64,000 nucleotides of DNA from Lachnospiraceae bacterium. Its GTDB lineage: Bacteria > Bacillota > Clostridia > Lachnospirales > Lachnospiraceae. Where the stretch lies: contig JAFZPG010000099.1 of the NCBI GenBank assembly GCA_017550425.1, positions 1 through 64,000 on the forward strand, given 5' to 3'. A program made the translations under genes and the position numbers. Shown here piece by piece: positions 1 to 8,599 of this stretch (position 1 is its first letter; each line of letters opens with the position of its first letter). The notes below the pieces were generated by a model. That model had not been told where the DNA came from. It did no database searches and was given only the letters and a program-made list of their open reading frames with translations.

Positions 1-68
1 GATAGGGCAGAGGTGGAAGCACAGTAATGTGTTAAGCTGACTGTTACTAATAGGTCGAAAGCTTGATC
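1..68 (+). rRNA. rrl: 23S rRNA, 3' end (partial)
   Basis: The first bases match the conserved 3' terminus of bacterial 23S rRNA: the ACTAATAGGTCGA segment followed by a GCTTGATC end. The gene enters from outside the window. The 3' boundary near base 68 is approximate. No 5S rRNA sequence follows before the first tRNA. Confidence 0.9.
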
Positions 69-143
69 TAAGGTTTAAGCGCAAAGGAAGTCGCAATGAT
101 CTATATGCAGTTTTGAAGGTGTAAGCAACACTTTCATGAGTTT

Positions 144-216
144 TCCTCGATAGCTCAGTCGGTAGAGCACGCGGCTGTTAACCGCGCTGTCGTAGGTTCG
201 AGTCCTACTCGGGGAG
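144..216 (+). tRNA. tRNA-Asn (GTT)
   Basis: Complete cloverleaf with a 7-bp acceptor stem (TCCTCGA with TCGGGGA), anticodon GTT in loop CTGTTAA, and T-arm GGTTCGAGTCC. Discriminator G216. It has U1-A72 and no encoded CCA. First tRNA of the array trailing the rRNA operon. Confidence 0.96.
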
Positions 217-276
217 CACATCGGATTTTATTCCGATAACAATTACCGTCGAAGCTTTTCTTCGACCTGATCATTT

Positions 277-348
277 GGCCCCATGGTCAAGCGGTTAAGA
301 CATCGCCCTTTCACGGCGGTAACAGGGGTCCGAATCCCCTTGGGGTCA
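277..348 (+). tRNA. tRNA-Glu (TTC)
   Basis: Acceptor GGCCCCA pairs with TGGGGTC. Anticodon loop CTTTCAC gives TTC. T-arm GGGGTCCGAATCCCC. Discriminator A348; CCA not encoded. A conserved spacer element begins three bases downstream. Confidence 0.96.
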
Positions 349-350
349 CT

Positions 351-436
351 GTAATAGATCGCGAAGCGACCTGTTACTCGAGAAATTATCCTCGAAGCGA
401 AGCACGTCAGTGCTGAGATCCGAATAATTTCGAGCA
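351..436 (+). repeat. Post-tRNA structured spacer element, copy A
   Basis: A two-domain fold starts 2 nt after the tRNA-Glu discriminator. Hairpin 1 pairs 351-362 with 366-377 around a GAA loop. Domain 2 has an outer stem GAAATTAT (382-389) with ATAATTTC (424-431) and an inner hairpin GCAC-GTCA-GTGC (402-413). It ends in the shared TTTCGAGCA. Related copies are at 718-806 and 11201-11287; the stems differ but remain paired. Function unknown; a processing signal or an inserted repeat are both possible. Confidence 0.75.
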
Positions 437-453
437 AACACAATATCCAGTAG

Positions 454-526
454 GCCGATGTGGCTCAATTGGCAGAGCAGCTGATTTGTAATCAGCAGGT
501 TATCGGTTCGAGTCCGATCATCGGCT
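454..526 (+). tRNA. tRNA-Thr (TGT)
   Basis: Acceptor GCCGATG pairs with CATCGGC. Anticodon loop TTTGTAA gives TGT. T-arm CGGTTCGAGTCCG. Discriminator T526; no encoded CCA. Confidence 0.96.
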
Positions 527-542
527 TCAAACATTACCACCT

Positions 543-616
543 GGACCTTTAGCTCAGTTGGTTAGAGCAACCGGCTCATAACCGGTCGGTCCCGGGTTCG
601 AGTCCCCGAAGGTCCA
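543..616 (+). tRNA. tRNA-Met or tRNA-Ile2 (CAT)
   Basis: Acceptor GGACCTT pairs with AAGGTCC. Anticodon loop CTCATAA gives CAT. The paired first base pair argues against initiator tRNA. Elongator Met and lysidine-modified Ile2 cannot be separated reliably by eye; the body resembles CAT tRNAs given both labels in Firmicutes. Confidence 0.93.
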
Positions 617-641
617 CGACAACCCAGGGGTTTGATAATAT

Positions 642-715
642 GGCCCAGTGGCTCAGTTGGTTAGAGCGCCGCCCTGTCACGGCGGAGGTCACGAGTTCGA
701 ATCTCGTCTGGGTCG
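642..715 (+). tRNA. tRNA-Asp (GTC)
   Basis: Acceptor GGCCCAG pairs with CTGGGTC. Anticodon loop CTGTCAC gives GTC. T-arm CGAGTTCGAATCTCG. Discriminator G715; no CCA. Spacer element copy B starts 2 nt downstream. Confidence 0.96.
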
Positions 716-717
716 TT

Positions 718-806
718 GTAACAGGTCAACGAAGTAGACCTGTTACGTGAGAAATTATCCTTGAAACGCGATGCGTCAGCATTCGAGTTTCAAATAATTT
801 CGAGCA
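718..806 (+). repeat. Post-tRNA structured spacer element, copy B
   Basis: Hairpin 1 is a perfect 10-bp stem, GTAACAGGTC (718-727) with GACCTGTTAC (737-746). Domain 2 has outer stem GAAATTAT (751-758) with ATAATTTC (794-801), a middle stem TTGAAAC (761-767) with GTTTCAA (787-793), and an apical hairpin ATGC-GTCA-GCAT (771-782). It ends in TTTCGAGCA like the other copies. It lies 2 nt after tRNA-Asp. Confidence 0.75.
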
Positions 807-868
807 TTAGTGGTTTGCGTAGCAAACCTACCTTGTATACTGAGGGCATCAGTACATTGAAATTCTAT

Positions 869-941
869 GGGGTCTTAGCTCAGCTGGGAGAGCATCTGCC
901 TTACAAGCAGAGGGTCATAGGTTCGAGCCCTATAGGCCCCA
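869..941 (+). tRNA. tRNA-Val (TAC)
   Basis: Acceptor GGGGTCT pairs with AGGCCCC. Anticodon loop CTTACAA gives TAC. T-arm AGGTTCGAGCCCT. Discriminator A941; no encoded CCA. Confidence 0.96.
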
Positions 942-1012
942 TTCGTACCGATCTTTCACCCGCAAATTTCGGTACACGCGTCCCACAGATCATCTGTGGC
1001 AGTCCTATGTAA

Positions 1013-1098
1013 GCCGGCGTGGCGGAATAGGCAGACGCACAGGACTTAAAATCCTGCGGGTAGCGATACCCGTACCGGTTCGATTCCGGTCGCCGGCA
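1013..1098 (+). tRNA. tRNA-Leu (TAA)
   Basis: An 86-nt class II tRNA with a long variable arm (GCGGGTAGCGATACCCG region). Acceptor GCCGGCG pairs with CGCCGGC. Anticodon loop CTTAAAA gives TAA. Discriminator A1098. Confidence 0.96.
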
Positions 1099-1114
1099 TA
1101 CCTCAATTTAATAT

Positions 1115-1188
<74 letters not shown>

Positions 1189-1195
1189 CTACATG

Positions 1196-1227
1196 AAAAG
1201 TCTTCAGCCTATGCTGGGGGCTTTTTT
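1196..1227 (+). terminator. Intrinsic terminator of rRNA/tRNA operon
   Basis: A 13-bp stem with several G-T pairs: AAAAGTCTTCAGC (1196-1208) pairs with GCTGGGGGCTTTT around loop CTAT and runs into a T6 tract. It ends the rRNA-tRNA transcription unit. Confidence 0.85.
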
Positions 1228-1247
1228 GTTGCTTTCCAACGGGTTAT

Positions 1248-1276
1248 TTGCATTTTCCGCGGATTTCGGATATAAT
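1248..1276 (+). promoter_or_regulatory. Sigma-A-type promoter for the amidase operon
   Basis: TTGCAT (1248-1253), 17-bp spacer, TATAAT (1271-1276). It lies 67 bp upstream of the amidase start, just after the tRNA terminator. Confidence 0.8.
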
Positions 1277-1342
1277 ATAAGTTGGTGTGCTATGCCGACC
1301 GATGGCCGACAGGCACAGAAAACTTAATGATCAGGAAGGATT

Positions 1343-3427
1343 ATGATGGATCGAAAACGTATCGCGATGATGGCAGGCGTCGGAGTGGCAGCTGCGCTCG
1401 TTCTGGCATTGATCGCTGTAGTGATCTTGCGTGCGGTAGGCGTGATCGCCGTTCCGTTTGTGGATGCAAATGCGACGAAAGCTGCAGTTGAGACAACATT
1501 GCCCGAAAGTGAAGGAAGCACGGCGGACAATGCATCGACGGAGGCGACGGTAAACTCGGCGGAAGAGACCACCCAAATCGCAAAGTCCGGGGTGACAGAG
1601 CCGCCCACCGAAGATCCCGCGGAGACTTCCACGGAGGAGGTTACCTCGACGGAGGAAGAGACAGAGACACAAACCGAGGACGAAACACAGGAGAGTACCG
1701 AGGAAACTGCCGAGGAAACGGTTCCGGAGACGAAGGAACCTCCGACCTACCGTTTTGTTGAACCGCTGTTACATTTGGAAGCAGGCGAGGAACAGATGAG
1801 TGGTCTGGTGTGCTCAGATCCAACGGCACCGCCGGTTCCGGTATATTGGAGCTCAGCAAATCCCGAGATCGCGGATATCATCGATGGTATGATCTACGCG
1901 AAATCCGAAGGCGTGACTACATTGACCGCGAAGTTAGAGGGGCAGGAGATCACGTGTCAGGTGCAGGTGCACGAGCCCACACTGCTTGTATATATCAACT
2001 ATTCATATCTGAATCTGCTGCCCGGTGAGAAGAAGCAGCTGGCTGTGGGCGTGGAGCCCGCAGACACGAAGCAGAATATCGCGCTCTCCTGGCAGTCGAG
2101 CAATACGAAGGTGGCGACGGTCGACGGAAACGGCGTGGTCACCGCTAAGAAAGCCGGCACGGCGCGCATCGTCGGTCATGTCGGAAAGAAGTATGAAGTA
2201 TGCTGTGATGTTGTGGTGGAAGCGAAGCTGGAAAGCCTGACATTCATCGACGGTAACATCACGATGCAGCCCGGACAGACGCGGTTCTTACCGGTTTCCG
2301 TCGTTCCGGTGGAAGCAGCTTCCGGTAAGGCAATCGTTTGGCAGTCGTCCAAACCGGAGGTGGCGACGGTCGATCAGGGGGGCAATGTTTATGCGCTGTC
2401 CCCGGGTAATGCAACGATCTCCGTCTTCGTCGGGGATGATTATACGGCCTGTGTAGTCATGGTCAAAGAACCCGCGACACAGCCACCTACACAGCCGCCG
2501 ACAGAAGCACCGACGCAGCCGCCCACAGAGGCTCCGACCGAGCCGCCGACGGAAGAGTCGCTGCCTGTGGAAACGAGTGAGGCGGAAACGGGCGATGTCG
2601 GAGAAAGTTCCGCGGATGTACCGACCCAGGAGCCGACATTAGAGCCGCCAACGGAGGCACCGACCTCCCCGCCCGAGGAGACATTGCCCACGGTGACACC
2701 GGCAGAGTCCGACCCGGGAGAAACGCCGGGAGTGATCGAAACCGAGCCGGAAACCGATCCGATCCCGGAGGTTCCGCTGCCGCCTGCACCGCAGGTGACT
2801 TTGGTATTTGACGCAGGACACGGCGGCAAGTTCGTCGGTTCAAACTACGGCGCAGGAACCTATCTGCTCAGACCGGATGGCGATCAGTATGAGAAAGATC
2901 TGACGTTGGTGGTTGCATTGATGGCAAAAACTTACATCGAGGATCATTACGAGGGTGTGACGATCGTGATGACGCGTACCACAGATACACATTTATCGAC
3001 GGATCAGGTGGAGGATCTGAAACTCCGTTGTGCGATCGCTGCGCAGGTCGGGGCGGATGCCATGATCAGCTTCCACTTTAATGCGGTCGCATCGCACAGT
3101 GCCGCAGGAGCCGTCGTGCTCTGTTCACAAAAACCGACCGTGGCAGCGACCAGCGCCGGCATCGGAAACTGTGTTCTCGACGAACTCGAGAAACTCGGGA
3201 TCGGCCGCCGTGGTGTCGCGACGAAGCTTTTGGGCGATACGGGCCTGGATTATTACGCGATCAATCGTCACTGCGCAGCCTACGACATCCCGGGCATCAT
3301 TATCGAGAACTGTTTCTTTGATAACCCTGCGGAGGTGCCGTTCTTCGACAGCGAGGCAGCGCTCATGAACCTGGCTATCGCGGACGTAAAAGGCATCGCG
3401 AAGTATTACGGACTGAGAGAAAAGTGA
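1343..3427 (+). CDS. Secreted N-acetylmuramoyl-L-alanine amidase with Big_2 domains
   Basis: A 694-residue surface enzyme predicted to cut the amide between MurNAc and the stem peptide. It has an N-terminal membrane anchor or signal (about residues 8-35), a Thr/Glu-rich stretch (45-135), three bacterial Ig-like (Big_2) repeats at roughly 140-375, each with a WxSS..P.(I/V)A motif, a Pro/Thr-rich linker (about 375-480), and a C-terminal Amidase_3 domain. The zinc site is visible as DAGHGG near residue 490, the Glu of YEKDLTL, SFHFNA, and the catalytic Glu in IIENCFFDN. AGGAAGG at 1333-1339 serves ATG 1343 or, with better spacing, ATG 1346. The Ig domains and linker suggest display outside the membrane or in the wall. 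Confidence 0.9.
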   Translation: MMDRKRIAMMAGVGVAAALVLALIAVVILRAVGVIAVPFVDANATKAAVETTLPESEGSTADNASTEATVNSAEETTQIAKSGVTEPPTEDPAETSTEEVTSTEEETETQTEDETQESTEETAEETVPETKEPPTYRFVEPLLHLEAGEEQMSGLVCSDPTAPPVPVYWSSANPEIADIIDGMIYAKSEGVTTLTAKLEGQEITCQVQVHEPTLLVYINYSYLNLLPGEKKQLAVGVEPADTKQNIALSWQSSNTKVATVDGNGVVTAKKAGTARIVGHVGKKYEVCCDVVVEAKLESLTFIDGNITMQPGQTRFLPVSVVPVEAASGKAIVWQSSKPEVATVDQGGNVYALSPGNATISVFVGDDYTACVVMVKEPATQPPTQPPTEAPTQPPTEAPTEPPTEESLPVETSEAETGDVGESSADVPTQEPTLEPPTEAPTSPPEETLPTVTPAESDPGETPGVIETEPETDPIPEVPLPPAPQVTLVFDAGHGGKFVGSNYGAGTYLLRPDGDQYEKDLTLVVALMAKTYIEDHYEGVTIVMTRTTDTHLSTDQVEDLKLRCAIAAQVGADAMISFHFNAVASHSAAGAVVLCSQKPTVAATSAGIGNCVLDELEKLGIGRRGVATKLLGDTGLDYYAINRHCAAYDIPGIIIENCFFDNPAEVPFFDSEAALMNLAIADVKGIAKYYGLREK

Positions 3428-3477
3428 GTTAGACAAAACCACTGAAATATATTAATTCATTTAAGGAGTAATGGATC

Positions 3478-4425
3478 ATGGATGAGAAAACAGTAAATAC
3501 GGAGGCAATGGAGGAGAAATTGCCCTCCATGGATGATTTCAAAGAGGAGCTGGAGGCTTCGTTTAAGCGCGTAAAGACGGGCGATATCATGAAGGCGACG
3601 ATCGTTTCGGTCGACGAGATGGAGGGCGCAGTTGCGGACCTCAACTACTATGCACCCGGTAAGATCGCGGTCGATGAGTTCTCGGACGACCCGAAGTTCG
3701 CCATCATGGAGGAAGTTCATCCCGGCGATGTTGTGGACGCGATCGTTCTGCGTCCGGATGACGGCGCGGGCAATATCGTGCTTTCCGTAAAGCAGGCAGG
3801 ACAGGAACTGGCCTGGGATAAATTTGCCGCATATGAAAAAGAGAAGAAGACGCTCAGCGTGCAGATCAAGGAAGCAGTCAATGGCGGCGTGATCTGCTAC
3901 CCGGAGGGCATCCGCGCATTCATCCCTGCGTCGAAACTCTCATTGACCTATGTAGAAGACCTGAAGACCTTTGTAGGTAAGAAGGTGGACGCGCGCGTGA
4001 TCGACGTGGACGCGGAAAATAAGAAACTCGTGCTGTCCTGCAAGGAGATCCTGGCAGAAAAAGCTAACAAAGAAAAAGAAGAGATGATCGAGCGCATCGC
4101 GGTCGGAAGCATCGTGAACGGAACCGTTGAATCGTTGCAGAACTATGGCGCATTCGTCAACATCGGCGACGGCGTATCGGGTCTGCTGCACATTTCCCAG
4201 ATCAGCAACAAGCGCCTGGCGCATCCGAAGGAAGTGCTGAAGGAAGGACAGCAGATCCGCGTGAAGATCATCAAGGTCGAAAAGGGTAAGGTCAGCCTCT
4301 CCATGAAAGAGGCGGAGACCGTCATGGATAAAGATATGGACTCGAAGGCCCCCGTGGAGTATTCCGATAACGGCAAGGCCGTAACGAGCCTGGGAGCACT
4401 GTTTAAGAACATCAAGTTAGACTGA
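3478..4425 (+). CDS. S1 RNA-binding domain protein (RpsA-like)
   Basis: A 315-residue protein with three S1 OB-fold repeats at roughly 32-110, 118-190 and 205-280; the last is the most canonical (GSIVNGTVESLQNYGAFVNI, then LLHISQIS). Short S1 proteins like this in Firmicutes replace or resemble ribosomal protein S1 and bind mRNA or the 30S subunit; which of these applies here is inference. AAGGAG at 3463-3468 lies 9 nt before ATG 3478. It follows the amidase by 50 bp with no terminator, so co-transcription is likely. Confidence 0.88.
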   Translation: MDEKTVNTEAMEEKLPSMDDFKEELEASFKRVKTGDIMKATIVSVDEMEGAVADLNYYAPGKIAVDEFSDDPKFAIMEEVHPGDVVDAIVLRPDDGAGNIVLSVKQAGQELAWDKFAAYEKEKKTLSVQIKEAVNGGVICYPEGIRAFIPASKLSLTYVEDLKTFVGKKVDARVIDVDAENKKLVLSCKEILAEKANKEKEEMIERIAVGSIVNGTVESLQNYGAFVNIGDGVSGLLHISQISNKRLAHPKEVLKEGQQIRVKIIKVEKGKVSLSMKEAETVMDKDMDSKAPVEYSDNGKAVTSLGALFKNIKLD

Positions 4426-4459
4426 GGATATGGATACATTGGCCGAAAGAGGGACCGTC

Positions 4460-4951
4460 ATGGAAGAGAAGATCCAACTGAAGATTACGATGACAGAGCA
4501 GAATATCAAGGAATATGTTTACGGACAGACCCTGAAGTCCGGACGCGGCATCGCATTTGCCGCCTTAGGCGTGATCGCGATCGTGATCCTGGTCTACTCG
4601 TGGGAAGCCCAGAACCTTATGACTAAGATCTGCCTGATCGGCATCGCATCGATCTATCTGGTCGTGCAGCCGGTCCTGACCATCCTGAAGGCGAATACGC
4701 TGTCCAAACGTCCGGAACTCTTCGTGCCCATCGAGTATGAGATCGATGAGGAAGAGGTGGCCGTGACGCAGGGCGAGGAGCACATCGTGTACCGCTGGGA
4801 GGACGGCTTCCGTTTCGTGGTGAAGAAGAACCTCCTGCTCATGTATGTGAGCCGGATCAATGCGTACATTTTCCCGAAGGACCAGCTCGGGGATGATTAC
4901 ATGCGGCTGCTGACCATGGCGAAACGCCATAATTGCCCCGTTCGTGCATGA
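4460..4951 (+). CDS. YcxB-like membrane protein
   Basis: A small protein of about 163 residues with two adjacent transmembrane segments (about 26-45 and 52-72), then a soluble tail with the YcxB-like pattern (IEYEIDEEEV, YRWEDGFRFVVKKN, YIFPKDQL). Function unknown. An upstream in-frame ATG at 4430 exists, but the purine run AAAGAGGGA before ATG 4460 makes the later start more likely. It sits between the S1 gene and tsaE in the same co-oriented block. Confidence 0.7.
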   Translation: MEEKIQLKITMTEQNIKEYVYGQTLKSGRGIAFAALGVIAIVILVYSWEAQNLMTKICLIGIASIYLVVQPVLTILKANTLSKRPELFVPIEYEIDEEEVAVTQGEEHIVYRWEDGFRFVVKKNLLLMYVSRINAYIFPKDQLGDDYMRLLTMAKRHNCPVRA

Positions 4952-4967
4952 GAAGGGTGAGCGGAAA

Positions 4968-5453
4968 ATGAGTGAGAAAACATTACAGGACGCCGAGCGG
5001 ATCTACATGATGCAGCCCGGCGAGACGTGGACCTTTCTGTCGAACGGACCTATGGAGACGGCGCAGATCGCGAAGGCGGCAGCGAAACACGCGCAGAGTG
5101 GTGACGTGTTCTGCCTAGACGGGGATCTGGGCGCGGGAAAAACATTTTTCGCGCAAGCCTTCGGCGCGGCGCTCGGCATTGACGAGCCCATCGTCAGCCC
5201 GACCTTTACCATCGTGTCGGAATACGACGGCGGACGGCTGCCGATGTACCATTTTGATGTCTATCGCATCGACGAGATCGAGGAGATGGACGAGATCGGA
5301 TTTGATGAGTATGTTTACGGAACGGGTGTGACGCTGATCGAGTGGGCCTGCCAGATCGAAGAGATCCTGCCGGAACACCGGTTTGCGATCCGGATCACGC
5401 GTTCCGACCCGCAGAAAGACAGCGAGCGGAGGATCGAGATATGCAAGTTTTAG
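4968..5453 (+). CDS. tsaE: tRNA t6A biosynthesis ATPase TsaE
   Basis: TsaE is the P-loop ATPase that drives turnover of the TsaB-TsaD complex, which makes N6-threonylcarbamoyladenosine at A37 of ANN-decoding tRNAs. Walker A is GDLGAGKTFF (residues 52-61 from ATG 4968), followed by the family motif SPTFTIVSEY and the HFDVYRI strand. At 161 residues it is near the usual length with a short N-terminal extension. ATG 4944 overlaps the previous gene and has no ribosome site, so 4968 is preferred. It overlaps tsaB by 13 bp, indicating translational coupling. Confidence 0.92.
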   Translation: MSEKTLQDAERIYMMQPGETWTFLSNGPMETAQIAKAAAKHAQSGDVFCLDGDLGAGKTFFAQAFGAALGIDEPIVSPTFTIVSEYDGGRLPMYHFDVYRIDEIEEMDEIGFDEYVYGTGVTLIEWACQIEEILPEHRFAIRITRSDPQKDSERRIEICKF

Positions 5454-6151
5454 GAATAGAGAGTTCGTCGCTGGTCGCGTCCGTCGCCCTGTTAAAGGAC
5501 AACGTGATCATCGCGGAATATACGGTGAATTATAAGAAAACACATTCGCAGACTTTGCTTCCCATGCTGGATGAGATCGTCCGGATGACGCAGACGGACC
5601 TGAAGGAGATCGACGCCATCGCCCTGTCGAACGGACCGGGTTCTTTTACCGGTCTTCGCATCGGCTCAGCGACCGCAAAGGGTCTGGGCTTGGCGCTCGG
5701 AAAACCGATCGTGGAGGTCGGAACGGTCGAGGCGATGGCCTACCAGTGCTTCGGCTACAACGGGCTGATCTGCCCCATCATGGACGCACGGCGCAGCCAG
5801 GTCTACACGGGCCTGTACCGCTTTGATGCACAGGGGAATTTCACGGAAGTCTTCGGTCAATGTGCCCTCGGCGTCGAGGAATTGGTCGAAAAACTGAACA
5901 CATATCCGGACCAGGTGTTGCTTCTGGGCGACGGCGTTCCGGTGTATAAAGAGATGGTCGAGCAGCTGGCGCCCGGACGTTTCGTCTACGCGCCCGCATT
6001 TGCCGCGAGACAACGCGCGGCGGCGGTGGCTGCCCTGGGTGCTGTACGTTTCGCGCAGGGCTGCGCGATCCCCGCAGAGGCCTCCGCGCCCGACTACCTG
6101 CGCAAATCGCAGGCGGAGCGAGAGATGGAGGAAAAGGAGCAGCAGGCATGA
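5441..6151 (+). CDS. tsaB: t6A biosynthesis protein TsaB
   Basis: A 236-residue ASKHA-fold partner that dimerises with TsaD. It shows the N-terminal LGIESSSLVASVALL and the signature ALSNGPGSFTGLRIG. The open frame extends upstream to 5342, but GGAGG at 5428-5433 and the canonical start favour ATG 5441 inside the 3' end of tsaE. The stop overlaps the rimI start (ATGA at 6148). Confidence 0.93.
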   Translation: MQVLGIESSSLVASVALLKDNVIIAEYTVNYKKTHSQTLLPMLDEIVRMTQTDLKEIDAIALSNGPGSFTGLRIGSATAKGLGLALGKPIVEVGTVEAMAYQCFGYNGLICPIMDARRSQVYTGLYRFDAQGNFTEVFGQCALGVEELVEKLNTYPDQVLLLGDGVPVYKEMVEQLAPGRFVYAPAFAARQRAAAVAALGAVRFAQGCAIPAEASAPDYLRKSQAEREMEEKEQQA

Positions 6152-6618
6152 AGGTGATCTATCGGCCGGCGACGGTGCGCGACGCCGAGGCGCTGGCGCT
6201 GCTGGAGCAGGAGTGCTTCGGCGCGCATGCGTGGAGCGAGGACGCGCTCACGGAGTCGCTGCTCAAATACAATTATCGTTTTTTTGTCGCTGCGGAGGTG
6301 GACGAAAACGGCGAGGAGACCGGGAACATCCCGGGCTACGTCGGCATGTACATCGTGGCGGCGGAGGGCAATATCACGAACGTGGCGGTGACGGGTCCCG
6401 CGCGCGGGCAGGGCATTGGCCACGGGCTGCTGCAGGCGTTATGCGACTACAGCAAGAAGACGGACTGCATTGCCCTCACGTTGGAAGTGCGTGTTTCGAA
6501 TGCGCCGGCGTTACAACTGTACCGCGATTTCGGCTTCGAAAGCGCGGGCGTGCGAAAGAATTTTTACGAGGATCCGGTGGAAGACGCCGAGATCCTGTGG
6601 CTGCATTTTGCAGTATGA
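6148..6618 (+). CDS. rimI: Ribosomal-protein-alanine N-acetyltransferase RimI
   Basis: A 156-residue GNAT acetyltransferase, the family that acetylates the N-terminus of ribosomal protein S18. The acetyl-CoA motif is visible as VTGPARGQGIGHGLL followed by LEVRVSNAPALQLYRDFGF. Position between tsaB and tsaD is the common Firmicute order. ATG 6148 overlaps the tsaB stop. Confidence 0.9.
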   Translation: MKVIYRPATVRDAEALALLEQECFGAHAWSEDALTESLLKYNYRFFVAAEVDENGEETGNIPGYVGMYIVAAEGNITNVAVTGPARGQGIGHGLLQALCDYSKKTDCIALTLEVRVSNAPALQLYRDFGFESAGVRKNFYEDPVEDAEILWLHFAV

Positions 6619-6627
6619 GGTTACGGA

Positions 6628-7548
6628 ATGCTTGACGTTTGTTTGCTCGGGACGGGCGGCATGATGCCGCTGCCGTACCGCTATCTGACTTCTCTGATGC
6701 TTCGCTACAACGGCGTACAGGTGCTGGTGGACTGCGGCGAGGCAACGCAGATCGCGATGAAAGAGGCGAAATGGAGCGCGAAGCCCATCGATGTGATGTG
6801 CATCACGCATTACCACGCCGACCACATCAGCGGTCTGCCCGGCATGCTTCTTACCATGGGCAATGCCGACCGGACGGAGCCGTTGACCATGGTCGGGCCG
6901 AAGGGTTTAGAGCGCGTGGTCAGCTCCCTGCGCGTGATCGCACCGGAGCTTCCGTTCCCGATCAAATTCATCGAACTGAGTGAAAATATCGAGCAACTGT
7001 CACTGGCGGGCATGGAGATCACGGCGTTCCGCCTGCAACATAAGGTGACATGCTATGGTTATAAATTTGAAGTGAAGCGCGGCGGACGTTTCGACGCCCA
7101 GCGCGCGAAGGAGCAGGGGATCCCGTTGCCGCTGTGGCATCGCCTGCAGAAGGGCGAGACGATCGAAGATCCGAATACACCCGGAAAGATCTACACACCG
7201 GACATGGTGCTCGGACCAGCCAGACGTGGCTTGAAGTTGGTCTACGCGACGGACACGCGCCCCGTTCCCGTGATCGCGGAGCAGGCGCAGGATGCGGATC
7301 TGTTCATCTGCGAAGGCATGTACGGTGATCCCGAGAAAGAAGCAAAAGCGAGAGAAAATAAGCATATGATGCTTACGGAGGCGGCGCAGCTGGCACGGCA
7401 GGCGCAGCCCAGACGGTTCTGGCTGACGCACTACAGTCCGTCCATGAACCATCCCGAAGAATATGAGAAGGACGTCCGGAAGATTTTCCCCGAGGCGGTC
7501 CTGCCGAAGGACGGAAGAAGCATAACGCTTTCGTTCGATGAGGAGTAA
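6628..7548 (+). CDS. rnz: Ribonuclease Z (MBL-fold)
   Basis: A 306-residue metallo-beta-lactamase-fold nuclease, most likely the tRNA 3' endonuclease RNase Z. Visible features are the N-terminal LLGTGG, zinc motif HYHADH (residues 61-66, usually HxHGDH in this family), [15 protein letters not shown] and FWLTHYS. RNase Z cuts after the discriminator of tRNA precursors lacking CCA, which fits the CCA-less tRNA genes in this window. It starts 9 nt after rimI and its 3' end is next to the tsaD ribosome site. A related MBL hydrolase of other function is the alternative. Confidence 0.8.
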   Translation: MLDVCLLGTGGMMPLPYRYLTSLMLRYNGVQVLVDCGEATQIAMKEAKWSAKPIDVMCITHYHADHISGLPGMLLTMGNADRTEPLTMVGPKGLERVVSSLRVIAPELPFPIKFIELSENIEQLSLAGMEITAFRLQHKVTCYGYKFEVKRGGRFDAQRAKEQGIPLPLWHRLQKGETIEDPNTPGKIYTPDMVLGPARRGLKLVYATDTRPVPVIAEQAQDADLFICEGMYGDPEKEAKARENKHMMLTEAAQLARQAQPRRFWLTHYSPSMNHPEEYEKDVRKIFPEAVLPKDGRSITLSFDEE

Positions 7549-7552
7549 CGAA

Positions 7553-8575
7553 ATGGAAGAAAGACCCTGTACGATATTGGCCATCGAGTCGTCGTGTGAC
7601 GAGACCGCGGCGGCGGTGGTGCAAAACGGACGGAAGGTCCTGTCCAATGTGATCTCGTCGCAGATCGAGCTGCACACCCTGTATGGGGGCGTGGTGCCGG
7701 AGATCGCGTCGCGAAAGCACGTGGAGAAGATCAATCCCGTCATCATGGAGGCCCTGGCCCAGGCGAACATGCGCCTGGAGGATATGGACGCAATCGCCGT
7801 GACCTACGGTCCCGGCCTGGTCGGCGCGCTGCTGGTCGGCGTTGCCGCGGCGAAAGCCATCGCATTTGCCGCGCAGAAACCGCTCATCGGCGTGAACCAC
7901 ATCGAGGGACACGTTGCGGCGAATTTCATCGCGCATCCCGAACTGGAGCCGCCGTTCATCTGCCTGATCGTTTCGGGCGGACACACACATCTGGTGGAAA
8001 TGAAGGACTACGGGGAGTATGAGATCCTCGGTCGCACGCGGGACGATGCCGCGGGCGAGAGTTTCGATAAGGTCGCGCGGGCCATCGGGCTGGGCTATCC
8101 CGGCGGGCCGAAGATCGACAAACTGGCGCCGGAGGGACAGGCGAACATCCCGTTCCCGCGCGCAAAGGTCGAGGGCGCGCCGTACGATTTCAGCTTCAGC
8201 GGACTTAAGTCGGCGGTCCTGAACTACATTAACCATGAAGAGATGCTCGGGCATGAGATCCGCCGGGCGGACATCGCGGCGTCGTTCCAGGACGCTGTGG
8301 TCTCGGTGCTGGTTTCCCATGCGCTCGAGGCGGTGCACGACCGCGGCTACCACAGTCTGGTGATGGCGGGGGGCGTGGCGTCCAACAAGGGACTGCGAAG
8401 CGCCATGAGCAAAGCCTGCGAGGCGCAGGGCATTAAGTTGTACTATCCCGATCCGATCCTGTGCACGGACAATGCGGCGATGATCGGTTCGGCTGCTTAT
8501 TATGAATTTATGAAGGGCCGCGTGAGCGGCTATGACCTGAACGCGGTGCCGGGTCTGAAGATCGGGCAGCGCTAG
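7553..8575 (+). CDS. tsaD: tRNA threonylcarbamoyladenosine transferase TsaD
   Basis: A 340-residue catalytic subunit that transfers threonylcarbamoyl to A37. It has [12 protein letters not shown] near the N-terminus, the metal-binding HIEGH, the ISGGHTH motif, and [25 protein letters not shown] at 7541-7546 precedes ATG 7553; an in-frame ATG at 7538 overlaps rnz and is less likely. With tsaE and tsaB upstream, three of the four t6A proteins are here; the TsaC/YrdC enzyme is not in the window. Confidence 0.95.
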   Translation: MEERPCTILAIESSCDETAAAVVQNGRKVLSNVISSQIELHTLYGGVVPEIASRKHVEKINPVIMEALAQANMRLEDMDAIAVTYGPGLVGALLVGVAAAKAIAFAAQKPLIGVNHIEGHVAANFIAHPELEPPFICLIVSGGHTHLVEMKDYGEYEILGRTRDDAAGESFDKVARAIGLGYPGGPKIDKLAPEGQANIPFPRAKVEGAPYDFSFSGLKSAVLNYINHEEMLGHEIRRADIAASFQDAVVSVLVSHALEAVHDRGYHSLVMAGGVASNKGLRSAMSKACEAQGIKLYYPDPILCTDNAAMIGSAAYYEFMKGRVSGYDLNAVPGLKIGQR

Positions 8576-8599
8576 AGTTTATCATTTGGAGTCAGCGGC

